This document shows, piece after piece, positions 46,316 to 56,001 of a DNA stretch of 63,464 bases; positions within the stretch are counted from its first letter, which is position 1; the number at the start of each line of letters is the position of its first letter. The notes beneath the pieces are model-generated. The model was not told the DNA's origin. It did no database searches and saw only the letters and a program-made list of their open reading frames with translations. The stretch is from contig JACXVB010000017.1 of assembly GCA_014763615.1 (NCBI GenBank), forward strand, positions 1 to 63,464, given 5' to 3'. The translations under genes were made by a program, and so were the position numbers. The DNA comes from Sphingobacteriales bacterium. Its GTDB lineage: Bacteria; Bacteroidota; Bacteroidia; Sphingobacteriales; Sphingobacteriaceae.

Positions 46316-47896
46316 CTAAATAATATAATCAGTATTGATAAAATTACAAGTTTTGCTATCCAGAAGTTCTTGTAATATTTCATTGTTATACTTATTGTCT
46401 TTTGAGGCAACAAATGTTCTAATCGAGAATGACCTCAGGGCGTCATGAATGCTTAATGTACCCACTGCAGAATCTTTTCTACCTGTAAATGGAAACACGT
46501 CTGGACCACGCTGACAAGCACTATTTAGATTGACTCTGCAAACCAAATTAATTAAAGCGTCTATCAGAGGCCCCATGGTGACAATATCTTTCCCAAAAAG
46601 ACTTACTTGTTGTCCGTATTTGGAGTTCGCCATGTCTTTTAGTGGTTCATTGATATCTTTGAAAGTGATTATAGGAACAACTGGACCAAACTGCTCTTCT
46701 TGATAAACTCGCATATCATGTTTTACAGGAAATAAAACTGCTGGGAAAATAAAATTATCGGTTCGTTCTCCTCCTTTTTTATTGACGATTTTCGCCCCTT
46801 TTTCAATGGCATCGTCTATTAAGGATTGGATATAATCTGGTTTATCTTTTTCGGGAAGAGGGGTTAAAAAAACCTTTTCTTCCCAAGGATTTCCAAATTT
46901 CAAATTATCAACTTGTTGAGTAAATTTTGTAATAAACTCTTCGGCTATATCTTCATGAATGTACAAGAGTTTTAAAGCAGTACATCGTTGCCCATTAAAG
47001 GATAAACTACCAGTAACACATTCTGAAACAGCTAAATCAATATTAGCATCAGGCAATATGATTGCGGGATTTTTGGCTTCTAATCCTAAAATTAATCTCA
47101 ACCTATTTTTGTTCGGATGTAAATCTTGCAAGGCAATTGCAGTTTTACTATTTCCTATTAAAGATAAAACAGAAACCAATCCTGATTCCATGATAGGTCC
47201 GGCTAACTCTCTGCCTTTTCCAAAAATAACATTGATAACGCCTTTGGGGAAATTTTGCTGAAAAACTTTAAGAAGGGGTGCATGTAAAAGTACGCCATGC
47301 TTAGCTGGTTTAAAAATCACCGTATTACCCATTATTAAAGCTGGAATGAGCAATGTAAAAGTCTCATTAAGCGGATAATTATATGGACCGAGGCATAAAA
47401 CTACACCTAATGGGCTTCTACGTATCATGGCATTTACACCCTGTACGTTAGAAAAATGCGCATGCCTTGCATTTAGTTCTTTGTAGCTTTTGATGGTATC
47501 GTAAATATAATCAACAGTTCTATCAAATTCCTTTTCACTATCGGGCAATGACTTTCCAATCTCCCACATTAAAAAATTCACCACCTCCTCACGGGTTGAT
47601 TTCATTTGCTCCACAAAATTTTCTACACACTTTATTCTTTCAGCAACTTTTTGAGTAGGCCAATCACCGTGTCCGTTACCAAAAGCGTTGTGGGCAGCTT
47701 CAACTGCTCTGATGGCTTCGTTTCTAGTTAATTTTGGAACTTTTCCAAGATAAGTTGGTTGGTATTCCTCAGTTATTGAAATCGTTGAATATACATCCGC
47801 AAATTCATTTTCCCATTTAATAATCTCCCCATCAATAAGATAACTGTCTAAAGTAAAAGGAGTAATGGCTCTACTTTCTAATTTTTTTTCCATCAT
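46316..47896 (-). CDS. gapN: NADP-dependent glyceraldehyde-3-phosphate dehydrogenase (GapN-like aldehyde dehydrogenase)
   Basis: A 526-residue ALDH-superfamily enzyme. Signatures are [18 protein letters not shown] (oxyanion Asn, about 173), the general-base Glu in [12 protein letters not shown] (about 270), the catalytic Cys in [10 protein letters not shown] (about 305), and the C-terminal [16 protein letters not shown]. The last is typical of the phosphorylated-aldehyde-specific GapN group. The reaction would bypass phosphoglycerate kinase, giving NADPH and 3-phosphoglycerate. It is monocistronic with long A/T-rich flanks. Two start Met codons are adjacent (MMEKK). Confidence 0.85.
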   Translation of the reverse strand: MMEKKLESRAITPFTLDSYLIDGEIIKWENEFADVYSTISITEEYQPTYLGKVPKLTRNEAIRAVEAAHNAFGNGHGDWPTQKVAERIKCVENFVEQMKSTREEVVNFLMWEIGKSLPDSEKEFDRTVDYIYDTIKSYKELNARHAHFSNVQGVNAMIRRSPLGVVLCLGPYNYPLNETFTLLIPALIMGNTVIFKPAKHGVLLHAPLLKVFQQNFPKGVINVIFGKGRELAGPIMESGLVSVLSLIGNSKTAIALQDLHPNKNRLRLILGLEAKNPAIILPDANIDLAVSECVTGSLSFNGQRCTALKLLYIHEDIAEEFITKFTQQVDNLKFGNPWEEKVFLTPLPEKDKPDYIQSLIDDAIEKGAKIVNKKGGERTDNFIFPAVLFPVKHDMRVYQEEQFGPVVPIITFKDINEPLKDMANSKYGQQVSLFGKDIVTMGPLIDALINLVCRVNLNSACQRGPDVFPFTGRKDSAVGTLSIHDALRSFSIRTFVASKDNKYNNEILQELLDSKTCNFINTDYII

Positions 47897-48577
47897 TAAT
47901 ATCTAAAATTGTTCCTATCTATAAAATCAATAATTATCCTTAATTATTGAAATAATTTTAAAATGTGTTTTAGTGCTGTTTAGATTGGTTTATAAAATTA
48001 AGCTGATCAGTATTTATAGAATTATTTTTATAAATGGTGATTGACCTCAAAATTTTCTAATGATATTAAATTTTATTCTTCCTGTAAAATTTTTTTGAAT
48101 TATTTACATTTCATAGAATATACCATTTAAATGTATCCTTTAAAGCGATTAAAATCTGATTTTACACGTTGATTTTTGTCTTTTAGATAATGTTTTAGAG
48201 TCTAATAGAGGCCAAAACTTGAGTCTATGATGCAATTACTGCATTTAATTTGTACGACTTTAAAATGCTTACACTTGCACACTTCCATAGTTTTTTGCTT
48301 AAAAATGATGATTTTAATGGATAGATTGACCCTAGCTTTTCACCTCTTTATTCTGTTTAAATAATCGAAATTAAATTTATGAAGCTAATCAAACTGCCTA
48401 AGAGTATAGATAAAGCTACTTCTAATCAAGAAAAAGGAACTCAATTATTGTTAAAGTTAGTATTTAAAAGAATTTTGACCATAAAACAAATCGAGCTTCA
48501 AATTAATTCTTTGTAGCAGTATTTTTAATCTACATTTCTGATTTGATTATTTTCTATGATTCCATTTACCAGTAGGT
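47897..48577. other. Long A/T-rich intergenic region
   Basis: 681 bases with no confident gene. A 45-codon plus-strand ORF at 48379-48516 (begins MKLIKLPKSIDKATSNQ, basic, no signal or domain) is the only notable frame. It has no visible promoter or homology I recognise. No RNA gene or repeat was found. Confidence 0.4.
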
Positions 48578-49558
48578 TTATTGTTTCAAAATCCAAGCAA
48601 AAATTAAAGGTACAACTATTGTAGCATCAGATTCTACAATGAATTTTGGAGTGTGAACATCCAGCTTTCCCCATGTAATTTTTTCATTTGGAACTGCTCC
48701 CGAATAAGAACCATAAGAGGTGGTAGAATCTGAAATTTGGCAGAAATAACTCCAAAACGGGATATTTTCCATCTCCATATCTTGATACAACATAGGCACC
48801 ACACAAATTGGAAAATCACCGGCAATACCACCGCCAATTTGAAAGAATCCGATGCCTTTACCTCCAGAATTTTTCACATACCAATCTGCCAACCAAGCCA
48901 TATATTCTATCCCGCTTTTCATAGTACTGGCTTGCAACTCTCCTTTAATTACGTAGGATGCAAATATATTTCCCATTGTAGAGTCTTCCCATCCAGGAAC
49001 CACGATAGGTAAATTCTTTTCGGCAGCAGCCAACATCCAAGAGTTTTTGGGGTCTATTTCATAATATTGTTCTAAAACGCCACTTAATAACATTTTATAC
49101 ATGTATTCATGCGGAAAATAGCGTTCTCCTTTAGTTTCGGCATCTTTCCAAATTTTATGGATATGCTGTTGTAACCTTCTAAAAGCTTCTTCTTCAGGAA
49201 TACAAGTATCCGTAACACGGTTATAATGGTTTTCTAACAAATCCCATTCATCTTGCGGGCTTAAATCACGGTAATGAGGTACACGTTTGTAGTGAGAATG
49301 AGCTACCAAATTCATGATATCTTCTTCTAAATTAGCTCCGGTACAAGAAATAATAGAAACTTTATCTTGTCTAATCATTTCAGCTAAAGAGATACCCAAT
49401 TCTGCGGTGCTCATCGCTCCTGCAAGGGTAATCATCATCTTTCCACCCTCGTCTAAATGTGTTTCGTAAGCTTTGGCGGCATCCATTAATGCTGCGGCAT
49501 TAAAATGCAAGTAATTTTTTTCTATAAACTGTGAAATCGGACCTCTTTGTTGACTCAT
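48578..49558 (-). CDS. Deoxyhypusine synthase-like protein
   Basis: A 326-residue Rossmann-like enzyme of the DHS family. It shows MITLAGAMSTAELGISLAEM (NAD-binding start, about 41-60), IISCTGANLEEDIMNLVAHS, VPGWEDSTMGNIFASYV and SGAVPNEKITWGKL, where the WGK Lys matches the catalytic Lys of eukaryotic DHS. Bacteria lack eIF5A, so the classical substrate is absent. Bacterial members have been linked to homospermidine or other spermidine-derived products. A polyamine aminobutyl-transfer role is inferred. Confidence 0.88.
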   Translation of the reverse strand: MSQQRGPISQFIEKNYLHFNAAALMDAAKAYETHLDEGGKMMITLAGAMSTAELGISLAEMIRQDKVSIISCTGANLEEDIMNLVAHSHYKRVPHYRDLSPQDEWDLLENHYNRVTDTCIPEEEAFRRLQQHIHKIWKDAETKGERYFPHEYMYKMLLSGVLEQYYEIDPKNSWMLAAAEKNLPIVVPGWEDSTMGNIFASYVIKGELQASTMKSGIEYMAWLADWYVKNSGGKGIGFFQIGGGIAGDFPICVVPMLYQDMEMENIPFWSYFCQISDSTTSYGSYSGAVPNEKITWGKLDVHTPKFIVESDATIVVPLIFAWILKQ

Positions 49559-49693
49559 AATGATTTATTTTTCACAAAAATATAATTTTAGGCCCGATTT
49601 ATCCTCATTCATTTTGAATTCATCACCAAAAGGATAAATCAGATTGAAATCATATAGGTAGAATATTATATCTTGCAGCTTGTAACAGTGTTA

Positions 49694-50821
49694 ATGAAAA
49701 AAATAATCTATATCGCTTTCCTATTTATTTTGCCTCTTAAAATTTTTGCTCAAAAAAAAATGATTAATCATTTTTTTTCAGACGATACCACTCGGCATAA
49801 CAGCTTTTTACCTATTCCAGTTGCCGCGTATTCTCAAGAAGCGGGTTTGATATTAGGGGGTGCCGGAATTTTTTCTTTTTATAAAAACAAAAACGATGTC
49901 GATTCAAAAGCCTCAGAACTTTTTGGATTAGCAGCACTAAGCACAAAAGGAAGAGTGCAGTTAAGTTTTAGAGCTAATGTTTGGACCAAACAAAACAAAT
50001 ACCATTACTTTCTGGAAGCCAAATACTTTGACCAGCCTTTTAATTTTTATGGCATTGGAAATGAAACTTTATTAGCCCAAGAAGACCTTTTAAATTTGAA
50101 AAAATTTACCGCTACTGCTGAAATTGAAAAAAGGATAATTTCTAAATTATACCTAGGTGGAGGGATAAACTATCAAAATTTGGTTTATCAGGATAAAAAT
50201 CCTGGAGGAATTTACCAGACCAGTACCAATTTAGTGGATAAAAACGGTGGGCAATTTCTACTTTTTAATTTTACTTCTTTATTTGATTCTCGAGATAATG
50301 TGCCTTATCCTTCCAAAGGCCTTTATGCTAAAATCCAATATGGTTATGCTCCTGATTTTTTTGGCGCACCTAATTTTACGGGTGGGATGGTAGATATTGA
50401 TTTGAGGAACTTTTACAAGCTTCATAAAAATTTTAATTTGGGTTTAAACATCACCTATGAAGGGGTAACCAGCAATCAATCCATTCCTTTCTACACATTA
50501 AGAGAATTAGGAAATGATCAATTTATGAGGGGCTACTACAGTGGACGTTTTCGTGATGATAACTTACTTACTTCGCAAGCAGAACTTCGTTACAGACCGG
50601 TACCAAGATTTGGGATGGTGGCTTTTGTAGGCGCCGGAAAAGTTTATGCCAATGGTGCCTTTGCCAAAAGCTCATTTAAACCAGATTATGGTTTAGGTGC
50701 TCGCTTTTTCTTTGACTTAGAAAAAGGTTTGGCTATCCGTTTAGATTATGCCATGGGCGAAAAACCCGTAGGAGAAAAAAGAATTTCTGGCTTTTATGTC
50801 TCTTTGGGAGAGGCTTTTTAG
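49694..50821 (+). CDS. BamA/TamA-like outer-membrane beta-barrel (bacterial surface antigen family)
   Basis: 375 residues from the ATG at 49694; a start seven codons earlier would precede the signal peptide. The signal peptide (LPLKIFAQ) leads directly to a D15-type barrel with SRDNVPYPSKGLYAKIQYGY, LRELGNDQFMRGYYSGRFRD and a C-terminal SGFYVSLGEAF. It lacks POTRA repeats, so it is not BamA itself. Such short D15 proteins in Bacteroidota are of unknown function. It is unlinked to its neighbours by strand continuity alone. Confidence 0.82.
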   Translation: MKKIIYIAFLFILPLKIFAQKKMINHFFSDDTTRHNSFLPIPVAAYSQEAGLILGGAGIFSFYKNKNDVDSKASELFGLAALSTKGRVQLSFRANVWTKQNKYHYFLEAKYFDQPFNFYGIGNETLLAQEDLLNLKKFTATAEIEKRIISKLYLGGGINYQNLVYQDKNPGGIYQTSTNLVDKNGGQFLLFNFTSLFDSRDNVPYPSKGLYAKIQYGYAPDFFGAPNFTGGMVDIDLRNFYKLHKNFNLGLNITYEGVTSNQSIPFYTLRELGNDQFMRGYYSGRFRDDNLLTSQAELRYRPVPRFGMVAFVGAGKVYANGAFAKSSFKPDYGLGARFFFDLEKGLAIRLDYAMGEKPVGEKRISGFYVSLGEAF

Positions 50822-50880
50822 AATTAAAAAAATTATTTGACTTATTTCTTAATTGCTAATTATATTAGTAATTTAGTTCT

Positions 50881-51716
50881 ATGAAAAATCAATTCGGAGG
50901 CAATTGGACAGAAGCGAAAATGGAAATAATAGTTTCTTACGCCAAAGCTTATTTAACAATTATGAATAATCAAACTTGGGCAAAAACCTTGTATTTTGAT
51001 GGCTTTGCAGGTTCAGGATTAATTGAAGTTGATGATAGAGAAGAAATAATTAAAGGCACATCGTTAAGAATACTCGAAATACAAGATCCAAAACCTTTTG
51101 ATTTATATTATTTTGTTGAAAAAGACCTGAAAACGAAATTGGCTTTAGAAAACAACATTCAATCTAATTATTTTGGGAAAAATGCCCATGTAGTTCAAGA
51201 TGATTGTAATATAAGATTAAAAACTATGGCCAAATACTTAGATGAAAATAAAAGTTTTAGAGCGTTGGCTTTTATAGACCCGTATGGAATGTCTGTAAAT
51301 TGGGATTCAATAGAATCACTTAAAAACAAAGGTATTGATTTGTGGATATTGGTTCCGACCGGATTAGGTATCAATAGATTATTAAAAAATAATGGTGATA
51401 TATCAGATTCATGGCTTTTAAAACTCGAGAAGTTCCTAGGTTTGACAAGAGATGAAATTAAAAATCATTTTTACAAAAAAAGCATACAAAGCACCTTATT
51501 TGGAGAAGAAGTGTCAATTAACAAAGAAAAAAAACAATTGAAAAAGCATGTGAACTTTATCAAACAAGATTAAAAACAATTTTTAAGTTTGTTTCTGAAC
51601 CATTTGTTATGAGAAATAGAACTAATTCTATTATGTACCATTTTATGATGGCAACTAACAACTATGCTGCACTTAAAATTGCAAATGAAGTAATTAAACC
51701 AAATTATAAATTATAA
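50881..51716 (+). CDS. tcmP: Three-Cys-motif partner protein TcmP, interrupted by a frameshift at an A8 tract
   Basis: The first frame (50881-51573) encodes 230 residues with a Rossmann methyltransferase-like core: DGFAGSG (40-46) and AFIDPYGM (130-137). It then runs off into HVNFIKQD and stops. In the -1 frame from the A8 run at 51527-51534 the protein continues TIEKACELYQTRLKTIFKFV and on to TNSIMYHFMMATNNYAA, a typical TcmP C-terminus, stopping at 51714-51716. That stop overlaps the ATG of the Gp37/Gp68 gene (TAATG), so the restored frame is surely the ancestral one. One extra A would restore it. Causes to weigh are sequencing error, phase variation, or -1 slippage on A-AAA-AAA. Confidence 0.82.
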
Positions 51717-52480
51717 TGGCTATATCTTCAATTGAATGGACCGAATTAACATGGAATCCTGTTACTGGTTGTACAAAAATAAGCCCTGGTTGTAAATATT
51801 GCTACGCTGAAGTAATGTCAAATAGATTAAAAGCAATGAGGATTGACAAATATAAAAATGGGTTTAAAAAAGTTGTCACACACCTTGACACTTTAAACAC
51901 TCCATTTACTTGGAAAAAACCAAAAATTGTTTTTGTAAATTCCATGAGCGATTTATTTCATCCCGATGTACCTACGGAGTTTATTAAATCTGTTTTTGAG
52001 GTAATGAATAAAACGCCACAACATATCTATCAAGTTCTGACCAAAAGATCTGAAAGATTAATTGAAATTGCCAATGGGCTGAATTGGAGTTCAAATATAT
52101 GGATGGGTGTTTCAGTAGAAAATGAAGAGTACACTTATCGAATTAACGATTTGTCTTTAACACCTGCGAAAACAAAATTTCTTTCTATAGAACCTCTAAT
52201 TGGCCCAGTAAAAACTTTAAACCTGACACATATAGATTGGGTAATTGTAGGTGGTGAATCTGGAGTTAAAGCAAGACCAATTCAAAAAGAATGGATTGAA
52301 TTTGTTAGAGAGAAATGTAAAGAATATAACGTTGCATTTTTCTTCAAGCAATGGGGCAAACCAAAATTCAATGAGAATCCTAAAGACCCAACAATTGATT
52401 CTAAACATCCAAATCACGCTAAAGGAGGATGCGAGTTAAATGGTAAAATCTATAGAGCAATGCCTAAAAAAGCTGCTTAA
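51716..52480 (+). CDS. Gp37/Gp68 family three-Cys-motif protein (DUF5131)
   Basis: A 254-residue protein. Cys19, Cys26 and Cys29 form CTKISPGCKYCYAE (CX6CX2C), reminiscent of the radical SAM cluster site, near the N-terminus after SIEWTELTWNPVTG. Further conserved blocks are VNSMSDLFHPDVP, VLTKRSERL, WMGVSVENEEY, FLSIEPLIGP and WVIVGGESG. The family includes mycobacteriophage Gp37/Gp68 and is the usual partner of TcmP. The start codon overlaps the TcmP stop. Function is unknown; a radical-type modification of nucleic acid or protein is the common guess. A terminator follows at 52524. Confidence 0.9.
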   Translation: MAISSIEWTELTWNPVTGCTKISPGCKYCYAEVMSNRLKAMRIDKYKNGFKKVVTHLDTLNTPFTWKKPKIVFVNSMSDLFHPDVPTEFIKSVFEVMNKTPQHIYQVLTKRSERLIEIANGLNWSSNIWMGVSVENEEYTYRINDLSLTPAKTKFLSIEPLIGPVKTLNLTHIDWVIVGGESGVKARPIQKEWIEFVREKCKEYNVAFFFKQWGKPKFNENPKDPTIDSKHPNHAKGGCELNGKIYRAMPKKAA

Positions 52481-52523
52481 AAAGATTTTTTTAAGTAACA
52501 ATTTCAACTCTAAATCACGATAT

Positions 52524-52547
52524 AGGAGTTCAATTTCTTGAACTCCT
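52524..52547 (+). terminator. Rho-independent terminator after the TcmP/Gp37 pair
   Basis: A 10-bp perfect stem AGGAGTTCAA/TTGAACTCCT with a TTTC loop, followed by TATTTTTTAT. It lies 44 bases after the Gp37/Gp68 stop and insulates the penicillin acylase gene. Confidence 0.85.
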
Positions 52548-52587
52548 TATTTTTTATCTAATTTAAAGCCTGTTTAAACTCCGAAAC

Positions 52588-54756
52588 ATGAAAAAACTTT
52601 TATTCCTGCTTTTTATTCCAACAACACTATTTGCTCAGAAATTCACTCAAAATGAAATTAAACGCTATCAAGCGGAAGCTCAACAAGTAGAAATCATCAG
52701 AGATCATTACGGCGTACCTCATATTTATGGTAAAACAGATGCTAACGCTGTTTTTGGATTAATGTATGCCCAATGTGAAGATGATTTTAAGCGAGTGGAG
52801 ATGAATTATGTAGAAAAATTAGGAAGATTATCAGAGCTAAATGGTGCAAAAGATATTTATAATGATTTGATGATTAGACTGATGATTGATTCTACAGATG
52901 CCATTTCAGATTATCAAAAATCTGAACCTTGGATGAAAGATTTATTAAATGCCTACGCTGATGGAATCAATTACTATTTATACACACATCCAAAAGTAAA
53001 ACCTGCCTTATTGACCAAATTTAAACCTTGGTATCCTTACCTGTGGACTGATGGAAGTATTGGGGCCATCAGTACCGCGGATATTACGGTTGGAGAATTA
53101 CAAAACTTTTATTCTAATGGAACAGAAACTGGAGCAGTTGCACCTAAACATTATGATCAGCAAACAGGCTCTAATGGTTTTGCTATTGCCCCAGAAAATA
53201 CTAAAGATGGTCATGCCATTTTATGGATTAACCCTCATACCACCTTTTATTTTAGGCCAGAAGTGGAGATAAACAGTGAGCAAGGTTTACGCGTTTATGG
53301 AGCCGTAACTTGGGGGCAATTTTTTGTTTATCAAGGATTTAATGATTACTGTGGTTGGATGCATACCTCTAACAATGTAGATGTAGCTGATGCCTATATC
53401 GAAAAAATTGTGATGAAAAATGGTGCACCTTATTATGAGTACGATGGCAAATTATATCCTGTTATCCAGAAAAAAACGACCATCAAATACCTAGAAGATG
53501 GCAAAATGAAGCAAAAGAATTTTAACACTTATTTTACCAATAACGGACCAGTAATGGCGAAAAGAGACGGTAAATGGATCAGTTTAACTTCATATAATCG
53601 GGCAGCCAAAAGTTTAGTTCAAAGTTGGATTAGAACCAAATCCAAAGGTTTTGAAGATTACAAAAAGGCAATGGATTTATTGGCAAACACTTCAAATAAT
53701 ACCGTTTTTGCTGATCGTGATGGAAATATTGCTTACTGGCATGGCAATCACATCCCAAAACGTGATCCAAAATACGATTGGTCTAAGCCGGTAGATGGCT
53801 CTACTTCTGCAACAGCTTATCAAGGATTACATACCGTAGATGAAGGAGTGCATATTTATAATCCTAAAAATGGTTGGTTGCAAAACTGTAATTCTACACC
53901 TTTTACCGCTGCCGGAATTTACAGTCCGAAAAAAGAGGATTATCCTCCTTATATGGCACCAGATGGGGAAAATTTTAGAGGAATTAACGCAGTAAGAATA
54001 TTGAGAAAAGAGCATGAATTTACATTGGACAAAGTAATCGAGACTGGTTATAACACTTATCTCTCTGCTTTTGAAGTCCTCATTCCGCCACTTTTAAATG
54101 CCTGGGAAAAAGATAGCATTTCTTATCCTCAACTTCAAAAACCTATTCAAACCATCAAAAAATGGGATTATCATTCTGGCGTGAACTCTGTGGCTACTAC
54201 TTTAGCCATAGAATGGGCACAAAAATTAAGTCCAGCGATTATGCAGGTCTATATTGACCAAGGAGAAAAAGACCAAGTAGAGAAAACCAAAGAATTCGCA
54301 AAAACTGCCAGTAATGAGAAATTATTAGAAACGATGGCTGAAACCATTAATGAGTTGCGAAGTAAGTTTGGAAAATGGGAAATGCCTTGGGGCGAGCTCA
54401 ATCGTTTTCAAAGATTAACCGGGAAAATTAATGAGGTTTATGATGACAGCAAAGCAAGCATTCCCGTAGGTTTTGCATCAGCTTTGTGGGGACAAATTCC
54501 ATCTTTCAATAGCCGATACATGCCCGGAACTCAAAAAAGATACGGTGTAAGTGGCAATAGTTTTATTTGTGCTGTGGAGTTTGGACCTAGAATTAAAGCG
54601 AAATCTTTGCTAGCAGGTGGAGAAAGTGGAGATGTCAACTCGCCTCATTTTAACGATCAGGCCAAGATGTACACCGAAGGTAAATTTAAAGATGTACTAT
54701 TTTACAAAGAGGATGTGCTAAAAAATGTAGAGAAAAGGTATCATCCGGGCGAGTAA
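52588..54756 (+). CDS. Penicillin acylase family (Ntn-hydrolase) protein
   Basis: A 722-residue exported enzyme with a signal peptide (about 1-17, PTTLFAQ). It follows the S45 order: short alpha chain, then autocleavage before Ser195 (QQTGSNGFAIAPENT), which becomes the N-terminal nucleophile of the beta chain. Other conserved parts are EIIRDHYGVPHIYGKTDANA, AQCEDDFKRVE and GVSGNSFICAVEFG. Substrates of bacterial homologues range from N-acyl homoserine lactones to amide antibiotics; here it is unknown. Quorum-signal or lipopeptide cleavage is possible but not shown. Confidence 0.9.
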   Translation: MKKLLFLLFIPTTLFAQKFTQNEIKRYQAEAQQVEIIRDHYGVPHIYGKTDANAVFGLMYAQCEDDFKRVEMNYVEKLGRLSELNGAKDIYNDLMIRLMIDSTDAISDYQKSEPWMKDLLNAYADGINYYLYTHPKVKPALLTKFKPWYPYLWTDGSIGAISTADITVGELQNFYSNGTETGAVAPKHYDQQTGSNGFAIAPENTKDGHAILWINPHTTFYFRPEVEINSEQGLRVYGAVTWGQFFVYQGFNDYCGWMHTSNNVDVADAYIEKIVMKNGAPYYEYDGKLYPVIQKKTTIKYLEDGKMKQKNFNTYFTNNGPVMAKRDGKWISLTSYNRAAKSLVQSWIRTKSKGFEDYKKAMDLLANTSNNTVFADRDGNIAYWHGNHIPKRDPKYDWSKPVDGSTSATAYQGLHTVDEGVHIYNPKNGWLQNCNSTPFTAAGIYSPKKEDYPPYMAPDGENFRGINAVRILRKEHEFTLDKVIETGYNTYLSAFEVLIPPLLNAWEKDSISYPQLQKPIQTIKKWDYHSGVNSVATTLAIEWAQKLSPAIMQVYIDQGEKDQVEKTKEFAKTASNEKLLETMAETINELRSKFGKWEMPWGELNRFQRLTGKINEVYDDSKASIPVGFASALWGQIPSFNSRYMPGTQKRYGVSGNSFICAVEFGPRIKAKSLLAGGESGDVNSPHFNDQAKMYTEGKFKDVLFYKEDVLKNVEKRYHPGE

Positions 54757-54774
54757 ATTTGAAATACCAGTAGT

Positions 54775-54848
54775 CTTATTTTAGAAAATCAGGAAAAACT
54801 AAAATAAGAATTTTCTTATTTTAGAAAATTGATAAAATCTGAAATAAG
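54775..54848 (+). promoter_or_regulatory. Duplicated palindromic operator upstream of fic
   Basis: Two inverted repeats in tandem, 40 bases apart. The first, CTTATTTTAG (54775-54784) and CTAAAATAAG (54799-54808), is a perfect 10-bp repeat. The second, CTTATTTTAG (54815-54824) and CTGAAATAAG (54839-54848), has one mismatch. Half-site spacing (14 bases) is identical in both. It ends 28 bases before the fic ATG, the right place for a repressor site. The Fic protein itself ends in a winged-helix-like domain and may be the binder. Confidence 0.72.
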
Positions 54849-54876
54849 AATTATATTTATTCTAAATTTTTGGAAA

Positions 54877-56001
54877 ATGAAAAATTATAAGGCTGGTACA
54901 TACATCAACCAAGGATATTATAAAAGTTTTCAACCCGAGCCAATAAATAGAGAATGGCAATTAGATGATCTAGAAATAATAAGTCTCTTAAGTCAAGCCG
55001 ATAGACAAATTGGGCGTTTAGATATGTACTCAGAGTATATTCCAAATATCGATTTATTTATCAGTATGCATATTGCAAAAGAAGCTACGCAATCAAGTAA
55101 AATTGAGGGGACACAAACCAACGTGGAGGAAGCCTTTTTTCAAAAAGAAGAGATTTCTGAAGAAAAACGCGATGATTGGGAAGAAGTACAAAACTATATT
55201 TCTGCCATGAATGATGCGATTCATCAATTAAATGAATTACCATTTTGTTCAAGATTGATAAAGAATATTCATAAAATACTACTTCAAGGAGTTAGAGGAG
55301 AACATAAACAGCCTGGTGAATTTAGAACTAGTCAAAACTGGATTGGTGGCGCAACAATTAACGATGCAGTTTTTATTCCTCCAATTCACAACAGTATTTC
55401 TGAGTTAATGAGTGATATTGAACAATTGGCAAATGATGATTTCAATAAACTCCCAGATCTTTTAAAAATCGCCTTAATTCATTATCAATTTGAGACAATT
55501 CATCCATTTCTAGATGGGAATGGGCGAGTAGGGCGTTTAATGATTACACTTTATTTGGTTAGTAAAGGCATTTTAAAACGACCTATATTATATCTTTCAG
55601 ATTTTTTTGAAAGAAACAGAAGCCTTTACTATGATAATCTTATGAACATAAGAACCAAGAATAACCTCCAGCAGTGGTTTAAATTCTTCTTAGTTGGAGT
55701 AATTGAGACCGCAAAAAATAGCATTAAAACATTTGATGGAATACTTCAATTGCAAAAGCAAGTTGAGCTTAAGATTCAAACATTAGGCTCTAGGGCTGCA
55801 AATGGACAAAAGATTTTACTAAGCTTATATCAAAGACCTATTATTGAAGAACAAAAAGTAGTTGAAATTTTAGGTGTCTCTTTAACAACAGCATACAAAT
55901 TAATTGATGATTTTGAAAGATTAGAAATCTTGACAGAAATTACAGGAGGCCAAAGAAGTAAATTATATGTTTTTAAAGATTATATAAACCTATTTAAATA
56001 A
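54877..56001 (+). CDS. Fic family protein with N-terminal inhibitory motif and C-terminal HTH
   Basis: 374 residues from the ATG at 54877; upstream in-frame codons lie in the operator. The inhibitory helix motif SSKIEG (73-78) fits (S/T)xxxE(G/N), making this a self-inhibited class II Fic protein. The catalytic loop HPFLDGNGRVGR begins at His209 and is complete, so AMP or another NMP transfer to a hydroxyl side chain is expected. A C-terminal helix-turn-helix (VVEILGVSLTTAYKLIDDFE) suggests DNA binding and autoregulation through the palindromes upstream. No antitoxin gene is adjacent. The target protein is unknown. Confidence 0.92.
   Translation: MKNYKAGTYINQGYYKSFQPEPINREWQLDDLEIISLLSQADRQIGRLDMYSEYIPNIDLFISMHIAKEATQSSKIEGTQTNVEEAFFQKEEISEEKRDDWEEVQNYISAMNDAIHQLNELPFCSRLIKNIHKILLQGVRGEHKQPGEFRTSQNWIGGATINDAVFIPPIHNSISELMSDIEQLANDDFNKLPDLLKIALIHYQFETIHPFLDGNGRVGRLMITLYLVSKGILKRPILYLSDFFERNRSLYYDNLMNIRTKNNLQQWFKFFLVGVIETAKNSIKTFDGILQLQKQVELKIQTLGSRAANGQKILLSLYQRPIIEEQKVVEILGVSLTTAYKLIDDFERLEILTEITGGQRSKLYVFKDYINLFK

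Noticed and set aside
48379-48516. 45-codon plus-strand ORF in a 681-base gap
   Set aside because: Short, without visible promoter, signal or recognised homology. Mentioned in the region entry only.
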